A stretch of DNA of 26,694 nucleotides from Plakobranchus ocellatus. Lineage: Eukaryota; Mollusca; Gastropoda; Plakobranchidae. A program made the translations under genes and the position numbers. Below are positions 8,351 through 17,699 of this stretch, in pieces. Numbering within the stretch: the first letter of the stretch is position 1; each line of letters opens with the position of its first letter. The stretch spans positions 1,935,178 to 1,961,871 of the forward strand of contig BLXT01005617.1 of assembly GCA_019648995.1 (NCBI GenBank), given 5' to 3'. Below the pieces are notes generated by a model. The model worked only from the letters and a program-made list of their open reading frames with translations, was not told the origin of the DNA and did no database searches.

Positions 8351-9479
8351 GTCACTGGTTAAAAAAAAAAAAAAATTACGATTAGCCTCAGCCAGTAAAA
8401 ACGCCAAATGGAGCCTTTCTTTTCTTTTGCATGCTTTGGATGGGTAAATGTGTGTGTGTGTGTGTGTGTTTCTCTCTCGTTTTTTCTTACTTTTGGGGGG
8501 TGCGGGAGCAGGGGAAGAAGTATCGTTGAAAGAAGGACCTGATCAAAAGTGCAGTGAATACAATTTAGAACCAATTAACTAAAAAATTTAAATGATTACA
8601 AGGGGTCAAGTAATAAAGATGTAGTAAAAAAAACTATTCAAGTTTAGAATAAGGCACATTTAAATTTTTTTTGTTTTAGTTATATTTTCTCTAGAGTATT
8701 GTGAATGTTGTCTGTGTTACTTACTTAGATCTAAACTTTTAAACCGATACCGGCATTCGTCTATAGTTTCATCAAGTCCAAACGCGATTTTAGAGGGGAT
8801 TTATTTTTATTATTGACAAGATGAGGACACAATGAAATATTTGTTTTTGCCTTTTTTTATCCTACAGAAAAACCCTACTAGTCTAAAACAAATGTGTACG
8901 TTACAGAATTACAAAGTGTCGCGTTACGTGATGTACGCGCGTGTACGTTATTTTCTACTCTCTGAACACCAAACTTATCTGGCTTGTCAACATCCTTTTC
9001 TTCCTTTGTTCAAGAGGTTTTCATTGCTCGAGAGTCTCAGGTTCAACTAAGTCTATTGAAAAATGTGGACAAAGCCGGTTAAAGTTGGCTCTGTCAATTA
9101 CTAGCCAACTGAAATCTCGCTTATATTACGAAAGTGTAACACAATTTTGGGCTTGAGGCTTCTAACTGCAATTAGTGACTCCCGGTTTTTTTATTACTGC
9201 GGTTTTTTTTTTTTACTTTGATAGGTTTAGCTCTTTGTGAAACGCGGCATTAAGAAAAATAAAGTATAAATAAAAATATAGACGATGTTTAAAAATAGAT
9301 AAAAATATAATACCAAAATATGTGCACTATGGCTGGCCTATTTAAATGAGGCCAGTTAGCAGTTTATAACTCTTTGCAATCTTGGGGGAGGGGAGGTAAA
9401 GAGAGCCCTCCTTGCAAAATGTTTTTAGTGCTTTTCTATACGGCAAATTCGCGTTTTGGCCCATATATATACTGACGTG
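8351..9479. other. No gene seen; includes a (GT)n microsatellite at 8449-8469
   Basis: AT-rich sequence with a (GT)10 microsatellite at 8449-8469, poly-A/T runs near 8361-8375 and 9205-9215, and a GTACGCGCGTGTACG-rich patch near 8932-8947. Short open frames at 8832-9050 and 8941-9156 show no domain and are regarded as chance. Confidence 0.6.
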
Positions 9480-9926
9480 GGGCAGAGCGAAAGTTTAAAC
9501 AAGAACAATGTAACCACTGTTTACAGAAGTCACAATCTACCCATTTAAGCATCCCATTCACACAAAATTCCCTTGCAACCTCTAGATTATGTCTCCACAA
9601 TTACCACACAAAACGCACGAATTAACAACAGCATTTGTTGCCAACTTCCGTTTCTTGGCAAATCTGCTAAAGCAATCTTGGCCCTTTGGGGGACCTTTTG
9701 TTCTCACAGGTCCGAAATTTAAAGTAACAACAGTACTCTCTCCATCAGGGACACCAACAACAGTACTCGCTCCATCAGGGACATTAATAACAGCACTCTC
9801 TCCATCACTCTCCATCAGGAACATTAACAACAGCTCTCTCTCCATCAGGGACATAAAAAAAACAGCACTCTTTCCTTTGGGAACATCAACAAAAGCACTC
9901 TTTGAGTGTTTACATACCCCGGACAT
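9440..9926 (-). pseudogene. Remnant of a second PHD-finger protein, probably transposon-derived
   Basis: The minus-strand frame 9926-9582 (114 codons) encodes a run of 10-residue repeats (VPDGESTVV-like). After them come GPVRTKGPPKGQDCFSRF, KKRKLATNAVVNS and CVLCGNC, and then a stop. One frame over, starting where that frame ends, the sequence continues LEVAREFCVNGMLKW, VDCDFCKQWLHCSC, LNFRSAP. Together they give the Cys/His pattern of a PHD finger: C-x2-C ... W-x2-C-x2-C-x4-H-x2-C. GP..KG.PKG followed by basic residues and a PHD finger occurs at the C-terminus of some repetitive invertebrate proteins, as far as I recall; the exact family is not named with confidence. It is not a copy of the PHD finger at 3.25 kb. 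Confidence 0.5.
9724..9900 (-). repeat. 30-bp coding tandem repeat, about 6 copies
   Basis: Units of about 30 bp (AACAACAGTACTCTCTCCAT followed by CAGGGACATT on the plus strand) lie head to tail. On the minus strand they encode a 10-residue VPDGESTVVN-like repeat. The later copies are degenerate and one shows an internal TCCATCACTC partial duplication. Confidence 0.75.
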
Positions 9927-10029
9927 TCACAGTTAGAAATTAACGATTTCCGCATAATTTCTATTGCGATAGTCAACAAATAATTTAAAAATAGACAAAG
10001 GATTGAAACGCGATTTAGATCTTAGTAAC

Positions 10030-10290
10030 ATTCAGGTAAGTCAAGTGTTAAGAGTCAAATTGAATTTAGAAGCTAGATCTAGATCTAGTTCTTATCAGTG
10101 TAAAGTTTATATAGATAGTGATGTACAATCTTTGTTCCATGTATCATGTAGAATCTAGATCTAGGCTAGCGGTCACATGATACATAGAACATAGATTGTA
10201 CATCACTATCTATCCTTTACAATGAAAAGGACTAGATCTAGATCTAGGTTCTACATTCAACTTAGCTCTTGACACTTGACTTGCCTGAAT
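10030..10290. repeat. Foldback inverted repeat, about 118-bp arms
   Basis: Left arm 10030-10149 and right arm 10175-10290 are imperfect reverse complements, separated by a 25-base loop. Each arm holds a CAAGTCAAGTGT-like start, a GATCTAGATCTAG tract and a GATAGTGATGTACAATCT block. Visible identity is roughly 80-85 per cent with small indels. The single-stranded DNA or RNA could form a long hairpin. Foldback MITE and inverted duplication are both possible. Confidence 0.8.
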
Positions 10291-10466
10291 CTTATTTTTC
10301 TGAACACAAGACAATCTGCATACTTCAGATTTTTCAACCTCTGGTTGGCATAGCTGACCAGCTCCCTGCCCTGGCCTATTACAAGGCGCTCAGATAGTTT
10401 TTCTTCTCTTTTTTTTAACAGCTGTGTAAAATGAGAGAGGCTTTTAAAAGCCTGTCCAACAGTACT
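10257..10466 (-). CDS. Possible exon or transposon fragment, helical, unknown family
   Basis: A 69-codon minus-strand open stretch without an ATG starts directly after an ATTTAG that could be a splice acceptor (10469-10467). It reads as a plausible soluble helical protein: AFKSLSHFTQLLKKREEKL, SERLVIGQGRELVSYANQR, LKNLKYADCLVFRKIRF. Near its end, inside the right arm of the foldback, lies CAG|GCAAGT, which would be a GC-type donor. The opposite arm carries CAG|GTAAGT on the plus strand. It may belong with the PHD remnant about 330 bp downstream on the same strand. I do not recognise the family. Confidence 0.35.
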   Translation of the reverse strand, partial: STVGQAFKSLSHFTQLLKKREEKLSERLVIGQGRELVSYANQRLKNLKYADCLVFRKIRFRQVKCQELS

Positions 10467-10788
10467 CTAAATTCCTGTCTCCATTGTATCCTCTAGGAAG
10501 CATTCGACTCACTTATTTAACCTATTTACATTACTTACAAAAATTCAACTAAGGGCATAGAGATGTATTCTGTTTTTTAAAATCAACCAAGCATTAACCA
10601 TGTTTGGGGCAAACACAGCCTGTCAACGGCTACACCCAAGGTAAACAACAACCACAGTAAATAACTTAATCACATCGACTGCAACAAGAGGTTCACGTGA
10701 CATATTATCATAAACAGATAAATATGTAAAGAAATAGGAAAGTCACATAAAGAAGAAGACAGATAGATACGAGGTGAGCCAAATACAA
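10467..10788. other. No gene seen between the possible exon and the LTR-like block
   Basis: Ordinary AT-rich sequence. If the neighbouring block is an LTR read on the minus strand, a primer-binding site would be expected just left of 10789. The nearest TGG-initial stretch (minus strand, about 10782-10770) does not match a tRNA 3' end that I recognise. Confidence 0.4.
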
Positions 10789-10789
10789 A

Positions 10790-11640
10790 TGTTCACGCAC
10801 TCAGGCGCGACAATACAAAGCAATCTGCAAAGCGTTACGAGATAAAGCTGTTACACAATTAAATGAAGTTATTACAATTTATTCCACCCACGAGGAAACT
10901 CTCCCCGAAAAACTACTTCATAGATCAATAAGAAACTTATATAACCCCCACTCTAATCACTCGCACATGCACACGCCTCTAAATACTTAATCCAGCGACG
11001 ATCCTTGTCAGTAGAAGCTTGTTGCGAGCAGTAGGGTAAGTCTCGAATGTTCAGGGAATGTTCATATATTTATGTCCTCAGCTCAGATACGAGCAATGTT
11101 AATTAATTCACGTAGAAGAAGAAATCATCTCATAAATAGTTAGACAGTCATGATATTGAAATACACTGTCACTCAAACATCATATACTTGAAAAATCTAG
11201 GTCTCTAGCCCTTACGTGAGGGCAGCTTGTACAATAGTAATCATAAAGATATTCGATACCACCATTTCACAGGAGAAACAATAATTTGTAGACTTGCGCG
11301 ATCTTGCACCAGCAGTCTGGGTAGGCACACAGCCTCAAGCAAAATATAAATACAAATTCAAGCCGCCGCTTCTACGCGGTAATAAAGTGGTATGCACCCA
11401 AATACATAGGGTCGTAGAAAATAAAACATGTCTCCTGAAGTCTGACACATCCTCTACAACTTGCAGCCAGGACTGTCCATGACTGTTCAGTGCAAAGAAT
11501 AGTACAAGAATGCTCCACTACTCCAAAGATCCCGCCAGTGTGCAGCTCCGTCCAGCTTGCCGTTGTCACGTGGCCTAACCAACCAATCACAACACAAAAA
11601 CCAAATTAATGACGTAAAACACAACCACACTCCCGCTACA
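10790..11640 (-). mobile_element. LTR-like block, possible solo LTR
   Basis: Read on the minus strand the block begins TGTAGCGGGAG (11640) and could end ...GCGTGAACA (10790), giving TG...CA termini. Inside it has a TATA-like GTTATATAAG (10945-10936) and an AATAAA (10883-10878) about 55 bases further, followed by a T/GT-rich stretch, the usual U3-R-U5 spacing. A CCAAT-type motif and TGACGTAA lie upstream of the TATA box. The flanks ACAAA (10785-10789) and CTAAA (11641-11645) match at three of five bases, which is weak support for a target duplication. There is no second LTR, gag or pol in the window. Confidence 0.35.
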
Positions 11641-12059
11641 CTAAATACCCAACTATGCTCAGCTAAAATCAAAACATAACTACACTAGTCCCAACAAACC
11701 ACTATAGTGCTGACTTAAAAATTTTGACTGTGTCCATATGCTGAGTTAAAATGTGATGTGTAAATGATAAACAATATGTTGTTTTTCTGATACTACAACA
11801 CACCATCTACTGTATGTAACTGTACAAAAGTATATATTTTTTTTAAAGAACTTTGGATGAACTTTGTAAATATTTAAAATAAAAGTTTTAAAAATTTAAA
11901 TTTTTTGTGTTAGGTGCTTGTGAAAAGAGGTGAAAAGTTATTTCCCTTGTTAAAAAAAGAAGTACAAATTTTTAAACAACTGTAAAAAAAAAAAAATAAC
12001 AGCTTGACAAAAGTGAATATTAATGAAAAAGATCTAATAACACGTTAGCAACAACATAT
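11641..12059. other. No gene seen: AT-rich spacer beside the piggyBac remnant
   Basis: Very AT-rich sequence with several TTTAAA and poly-A/T runs. I looked for a piggyBac end (TTAA followed by a C-rich terminal repeat) and found none that convinces, so the downstream end of the piggyBac copy is not defined. Confidence 0.5.
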
Positions 12060-13085
12060 GTAACTTACATAGAGCTACAGGAGGTTTTTATCTTTGTGGT
12101 AGGGCTAGAAACACTCAAGGCACAATGTCAGCCGACACTGTGCACACTGCCATACTGTTTGTTGTGGCTTACTGTGCTTCCACTGGCACTGTCTGCGCAG
12201 TCCTTTTCCAATTTGCACTTGATAGTGTCTGCATATGGATGATCTGGTGGTTGAATATCCTGAGGATGAGGATCCAGCTCGATACAAGCCTCCCTAATAT
12301 CCTCTCGTTTGCAACGTTTGCGCGGCGTTTTCGGTGTAGAAGGTCCATATTTTCCCATTAGGGACTCCAAAACATCCACATGAAACTGTTGTCTGTTGAT
12401 CTTGGGATTATCACTTGTGTGCTCAGAGTATATACAACATAAGCATTTAAAAGGGATCTCTCAATAAGAGCAAAGTCAAGTTTGTGTATCCACTTCAAAG
12501 TTTTTTTTTTTGCGCAAGGCATGCACACAGGCGGGCATCACTGGTGTCGACTCCTCCCATGCTAGAATTATATGTCACCACACACTTGGGCCTTTGAATG
12601 CTTTTACCTCTTGAGTTAGTTGTATCCTGATACCCAGCTTTGGCAGTTGTTGATAAAAGAACAGGACGCTGGCTTCTATCTTTATAAGCGACGCACAGAA
12701 GTGGACCCTTTCGTCTCTCACAGATTTCTTGGAGTTTGAGCAATGTCTTTAGCATTTGCCTTGGAATACCCTTTCTATTGGTTCTAACAGTCCCTGTTGC
12801 CAATGTGTTGTCTTTCAAAAGAGCAAAAAATAGCCAAGGAGAGGAGAAATAATTATCAAGTGAGGACCTCTATTCAGGAGTGAACTTTCAGTCATAAGTC
12901 GCATCACCAACAAATGCATGACACCTTCCTCTGACTGAGTCTTTATCTTGATTTGTGGGCTACCTTGTATACTTCAATGTATACAGTGTAATGAGATGTA
13001 GCATTACAGAGACACCACAGCTTTATACCGAAGCGTGCGTGATGTTTGTTCGACATGTAAGCCTTGAATACAGATTGCATACTGA
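12060..13085 (-). pseudogene. Decayed piggyBac-type transposase
   Basis: From high to low coordinates, pieces in different frames line up with the DDE_Tnp_1_7 (piggyBac) fold. First is FKAYMSNKHHARFGIKLWCL and VYIEVYKV (about 13072-12960). Next is VMRLMTESSLLNRGPHL (about 12925-12865). A one-base shift leads into DNYFSSPWLFFALLKDNTLA and TGTVRTNRKGIPRQM. Then come PVLLSTTAKAGYQ and VVTYNSSMGGVDTSDA (to about 12535). A shift in an A run (about 12510) leads to TLKWIHKLDFALIERSLLNA. Another shift near 12400 precedes MDVLESLMGKYGPSTPKTPR. The C-terminal Cys-rich tail is WQCAQCRLTLCLECF, a stop, then PYHKD. The Asp residues of DNYFSSP and GGVDTSD are the expected second and third catalytic positions; the first lies in a region not recovered. 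The N-terminus and element ends are not seen. Confidence 0.8.
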
Positions 13086-13495
13086 CCTAGAAGTAGACTA
13101 GATCTAAAACTAGATCACCCCACAAGCAGATTTCTTTGAACATACCTTTAATTTGATTGATTAAACAGATTAAACCCACTAAGTAGATTTTAACTCTGCG
13201 TGAGCTAAGTAGGCTAGACACGTCACATGGCTGCCCGCAGAGTGCCATTGCCACATGGTTTTGCAGGAGTGGCAAGGTACCAAGTGCAAAGAATAACCTG
13301 TTTATAAAATTTATGGAAGTGAACATTTTCCCGAACACTCAGGGGAAAATAGCTGCAGTCATTTTTTTCCTGAACACAATGGCACTACTTACTTTCAGGG
13401 GACCCATGCTCTAGGTCTTACTTCATCACCTGAGAATGAATACGAGGATGCTGGTGTTACTGAACTATCTCTCTCTCTTTTTCTCTGTAAAATAA
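13086..13495. other. No supported gene: spacer upstream of the piggyBac remnant
   Basis: The N-terminal part of the piggyBac transposase should lie here but could not be recognised in any frame. A plus-strand stop-to-stop stretch of 67 codons (13297-13497) has a repeated FPEH and an acidic SSPENEYEDAG segment, but no ATG and no known family. I do not call it a gene. Confidence 0.45.
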
Positions 13496-14988
13496 GGTAG
13501 TATTAATTGCTACAGAGTGACGATTATCGATTTATGAAGGATTTCTGTAACTCTTCAGTAAATGGTGAATAGACTTAGCCTAGTTTTTCTTTTTACCTAT
13601 GCTATTTCCATTTCCATTCCTTTGTTCGCTGCAACAGGCGCTAAAATAGGGTGCCTGAGGTTAGTCAAGTCACATTCAATCATTCATCATTGCAAGGAAT
13701 ATGGAGAGTTTTTCTTCAACGGCAGTACAAGTGGTATGAAAAAATCAGTACAGACAATCACTCCCAACTACTGTACAAAGTTGCATCCCTTAATACTCAC
13801 TACATAATTGGGCACTGTTGTAAATAATGCAGTTATATGTAATTGATTTTTCAGTTTTAGGTTTTAGTGATGACCATTGCTCTACTTCTTTTGATTCCCC
13901 ATTTTGTGAAAAAAAAAAAATCAATATAATACTGCCAACCACTTGTGTAGTCCTGTGTAAAGTTCTACAGGATGGTGGCACAGTTTAGTTTTCAGTTTAT
14001 TCATATTATAAATATTTTAACTCTTTTTTATGTCTGTTACCCCATTGCTGTCTTATGTGTGTCCTTAGTACTCCTGTAGAATGATATCAAATTAATGGGG
14101 AAAATCTTGTTGTAAGTTCAATTTATTAGTGACTTAACCAACCCCTCTGTGTATTGAACATCTTTTGAGACAGGCTCATTCAGAAAACGTAAGAAGTTTC
14201 CTTTTTAAAAACACTCTTAAAAAAGCAAAATGCCTCTACAATATGTACTGGACACCTATTAAGAAAAACGAAAATATGCATCCCTCTTATTCCATTGAAC
14301 CATGCTCTGTTGTTATTAAAATAAGCTAGAGTAGATCTATAAGAAACTGTTTGATTTAGAACAAAACAAAACGATCCATCGCATAGCTGAAAGTTTTTTT
14401 TCTTTACAATGGTCTACAAGGAAAAGTACTAAGCCCTACAGCACTACATCTAACCAGAAGATCATTAACACCCAAGCTGGGGTGCTCGATTTTATCACAT
14501 ATGGAAAAAGTAACCTACTTTTATGAAGTTGTATTTGAATAAAGTCATGCGATCAGAATTCACATTCATAAATTTTCTTACATAATTAGGCTAGGCCTAG
14601 TAACAAAGGGCAGGCAGAATCAGTGAACATATTTAAAAAAATAAATATTGGACGTAACGTCACATAGTTGCGTGAGCAACATATCACGACAAAAANNNNN
14701 NNNNNNNNNNNNNNNNNNNNNNNCGACAAAAAAAAAAAAAAAAAAAAATGGCTTTGTTTGTCAATCTATTCTCTATAGCAATCAGCGGCCTGTTAAATTG
14801 ATATACTGACATTCTGTAGTAATTACTGGCTTCCTAATTGATAATCATCACTTTGAAACAATATACAGGCCATTATTGATAAATCCTCACTCTGTAGTAA
14901 TGAGCCTGTTAATTGATACATTGTCACCCTGTAGCAATTAATGGCCCCTTAATTGGCACATCGTCACTCTGCAGCAATAAACGCTACC
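13496..14988. mobile_element. Possible non-autonomous element with inverted ends, one end expanded into a minisatellite
   Basis: A 29-mer at 13496-13524 (GGTAG...GCTACAGAGTGACGAT) is the reverse complement of 14960-14988 at 25 of 29 positions. The right copy is the last unit of a 40-bp minisatellite; the left copy stands alone. About 1.5 kb of AT-rich DNA without a supported gene lies between them, including an 81-codon open frame (13562-13807) with a hydrophobic start but no recognisable domain, and an assembly gap. Whether this is a mobile element or just an inverted stray copy of a repeat unit is open. Confidence 0.35.
14696..14723. other. Assembly gap of 28 N, flanked by the same sequence
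   Basis: Twenty-eight unresolved bases. The sequence just left of the gap (CGACAAAAA) repeats immediately to its right (CGACAAAAAAAA...), followed by a poly-A run to about 14747. This pattern suggests that the two contig ends overlap and the true gap may be zero or negative in length. Confidence 0.9.
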
Positions 14989-14990
14989 AT
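14765..14990. repeat. 40-bp minisatellite, about 5.5 copies
   Basis: Units of about 40 bp with the form CTGTAGTAATTA..GGCC followed by TTAATTGATACATCGTCACT repeat at 14772, 14812, 14852, 14892, 14929 and 14969. Units are clearly related but diverged. No coding potential is apparent. Confidence 0.8.
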
Positions 14991-14996
14991 AAAATA

Positions 14997-15058
14997 AAGC
15001 GTTCAGGAAAATAAGGTCAGACTCTTATATATTTGAGCATTCGGGAAAATAAGGTCGG
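14997..15058. repeat. 38-bp direct duplication
   Basis: GCGTTCAGGAAAATAAGGTC at about 14998 recurs as GCATTCGGGAAAATAAGGTC at about 15036, just beyond the minisatellite. Confidence 0.6.
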
Positions 15059-15059
15059 C

Positions 15060-15744
15060 AAAAATTTATTTCAGTTATGTCTAGGAGAATACATAAATAA
15101 AACCATATATTTTTGGAAGTGAAATTTAGCACTATCTAAAACAATTGATGTTGTCAAATTTGGTTGAAATTAATTTTCATTTTCCTTTTAACCATAAAAA
15201 CAAGGAAAAAACAAAATTTGAACATGAACAGCAAAAGAGCTTGCTCTTGGTAAAAAAAAAAGTTAGAAAGAAAGAAAAATTCAGGAGATTACAAGCTCTT
15301 CAACCACCTTGGACCTATAGACAAACTAAAAAATTTACACTGGGATATGAACCCATATTTACAATCAATTGTTTTTGCACCCCTTTGCGTTCAGATTGAG
15401 AAGCATTCCGTTGTAATGTTTATAAAATATGAAGATTATGGCTGTGGAAAATAAAACCCATGCCCTCATCCCATTCATTAACAAATTTTCCCCAACGTAT
15501 CATTCTCCAAAGCTAGGCAAACATGGGGCCTCTTTGCAAGTAATCAAGCATGAGGCTGCCTGTAGATCTACTATCCTTACCTTCCCCTCATGACCACTAT
15601 CATACATACACTAGTCAACAAGCCCATTGCTAGATGGGAGGTGTGAACACACACACACTCAATGTTATTGGTAAAAAATTTAGTTCAAGACATCCTGTAG
15701 TTTACAAAACAAAGCCTCTTTTGCAGGACAAGCAAATCAGTGCA

Positions 15745-15780
<36 letters not shown>

Positions 15781-16234
15781 CTAAATAGTTTTTTCAAACT
15801 CTTCTCCTTTTCAATTGAGAAAGTCCCTCATTAAATGTGACATCATCCATACCAACATGAGCTAATCTCTTTTAGGCCTGAGGACTGCATATGGGTGTAA
15901 AAAAATACACATGAGCCAGCGACAAAGGGTGAGCTTAAAAAGTGGGACAGTTTGTAAAAAATTAAAGTTCTATGATAAATGTTATGGCTATATATATTTC
16001 AGTAGCTGATTTATCCTTCTATTTGGTTCTGACAATGAGAAGATTGTTTGCCTTATAAATTTTCTTCAATGACCACAAAAAAAAGGAATGAATCACAAAT
16101 CTGTCAGTTGTGATACGGACATGAAAATTTGTTAAAAACTATTTTAAGACAAACAATTTAATACCAAACACAACATTTTATTTATATTCATTTTATCACT
16201 ATTTAATCCCTTTTTTACACACTTCACACAACAC
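15060..16234. other. No gene seen; (CA)n microsatellite at 15747-15777
   Basis: AT-rich sequence. A (CA)15 microsatellite lies at 15747-15777 and a shorter CA run at 15647-15658. On the minus strand 15355-15343 reads GGGTTCATATCCC, B-box-like, but no A box accompanies it. The 84-codon Lys-rich open frame at 15145-15399 shows no domain. Confidence 0.55.
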
Positions 16235-16516
16235 ACACATTCAGATCTATCTTTGAGAAATCTTTCTCAGGCCTACCAGAGGTTCAAAATCCCAAAGCAT
16301 CTTTAAGTTTTGAAGACTGGACCATTGAGTTGATATTGCATTGCATCATTCTTGCCACAGGCCAAGGCCATGAACACACACACACACATGTAAATATAAT
16401 ACTTACCCAGCTGTGCCTTGGAGAAATTTCTCTTTCGAAGGTCAGTCAGAGATTGAAACTGACAAAGCATCTCATTGGTTGTTCAAATATAGATCCAAGT
16501 GTTGTTGCATCATGTA
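16235..16516. repeat. Diverged tandem duplication, unit about 175 bp
   Basis: Two neighbouring segments each have a short CA microsatellite, then a GAGAAAT(C)TTTCTC block, then an (AG)AG(G)TT(C/G)AAA..C..AAAGCATCT block, then TTGCATCAT. They start near 16235 and 16375. In matching frames the two copies encode similar short peptides (LSQAYQRFKIPKHL and LSKVSQRLKLTKHL), which may reflect shared ancestry rather than coding. Confidence 0.45.
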
Positions 16517-17015
16517 ACGTTGGCTGAGAGCCAGAAGTAATCATGTCCAGATTTATACTTTCCGAGATGATTGCGATTTTTGAAAATTACAATCTTCGAA
16601 GACAGTTTTTAATAATTAAATATTTTTACTTAAAATCACAATGCACTGCAGATTCATTTTCCCACATACTTTCAGACCAGCAATATTTTTTTCATAATTG
16701 TAACGAAAAAGCTGGAATAATTAGACTTATGCATTTCTGGCATACATGATTTTGTTTAAGGAAGACATGGTTATCAATTTTCTAATAAGAATAATATAGG
16801 AAACAACACTTTACGATTCAAGTTGGCAACAATAAACACTTCTACTATCAATTTCTGGTATAACTAATACTGAAAATATATTTTAAAGTCACAGTTATCA
16901 TTTGTCACTTGTGCATGCTGCATGGTTGATGGATAAAAGAAAAGGTTTTAAATGAAAATCGAACTTCTGAGATCTTTTTGAAACGCTGTTGTAATTTATG
17001 TTGTATTCGTTCTCT

Positions 17016-17096
17016 TCATGTCTCTCTCCCGCTTTCTCTCTCTTTCTTTCTTTCTCTGTGTCTTTCTCTTCCACTCAGTCTCTCTCTCTCTTATAA
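17016..17096. repeat. CT-rich microsatellite
   Basis: Imperfect (TC)n and TTTC tract of about 80 bases. Two overlapping Ser/Leu-rich open frames across it are artefacts of the tract. Confidence 0.8.
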
Positions 17097-17699
17097 ACAT
17101 GCCACAATTGTCTGTCTCAGTAGGGAGAAATGGGCTGAAGGGCATGGAAAAAAACAACTTAGGTCTTAAAACCTTATTTGGTTTATTGTCTTACTGCTAG
17201 TGTCATTTTCACAAAATTTGAGAGAGCCTTGAAAACGATACTTAGAACAAGTGGACAGTCTTGGTGCCTTTTTTGGCGACAAGATTTTTATCTGTACTGA
17301 TATGCTGCAAACCATGAGCACAAAACCTTTTTCATACGCTTTCTTCCGGGTTACATTTTCTTTGTCTGGTATTGCTATATTCTTTTGTATTTTTTATTTG
17401 TAGCACCGACGTTTTTATCATTAGGGTTGATATCTTAAGCCAGATTTACTTGCAGATTGGTCTTGAATAGAAATTGTAGAGACAGAAATGTTGTGTTTTG
17501 AGAGAAAATATCTTGACATTAATAAGCTTCTTGGGTGGATTCTTGAGCGTACAGAAGACAACTACTGTTTTTTCATAAACATTTAGTGAGATGGGTGCTT
17601 TAATGATGACCGTATGTTAACTCTCCTTTGATTACATATTTTTGACTGACATGAACTTGAAGAGTAGATTCTTGTATGCTGAATATTTGCTCTATGGTT

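Noticed and set aside
9589..9936. 115-codon plus-strand frame over the 30-bp repeats
   Set aside because: The minus strand carries the Cys/His PHD pattern; the plus frame is its shadow.
11294..11672. Several 60-70-codon frames on both strands in the LTR-like block
   Set aside because: No gag, protease or other domain; the block is better explained by LTR regulatory spacing.
13297..13497. 67-codon plus-strand open stretch with repeated FPEH and an acidic segment
   Set aside because: No ATG, no splice support strong enough, no recognised family; opposite to the piggyBac strand. Chance open frame is likelier.
13562..13807. 81-codon plus-strand frame with a hydrophobic, signal-peptide-like N-terminus
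   Set aside because: No mature domain or cysteine pattern, AT-rich composition, and no neighbours; length is within chance for this composition.
15145..15399. 84-codon Lys-rich frame, and a B-box-like GGGTTCATATCCC on the minus strand
   Set aside because: The frame is low complexity. The B box lacks an A box at a fitting distance, so neither a gene nor a SINE could be supported.
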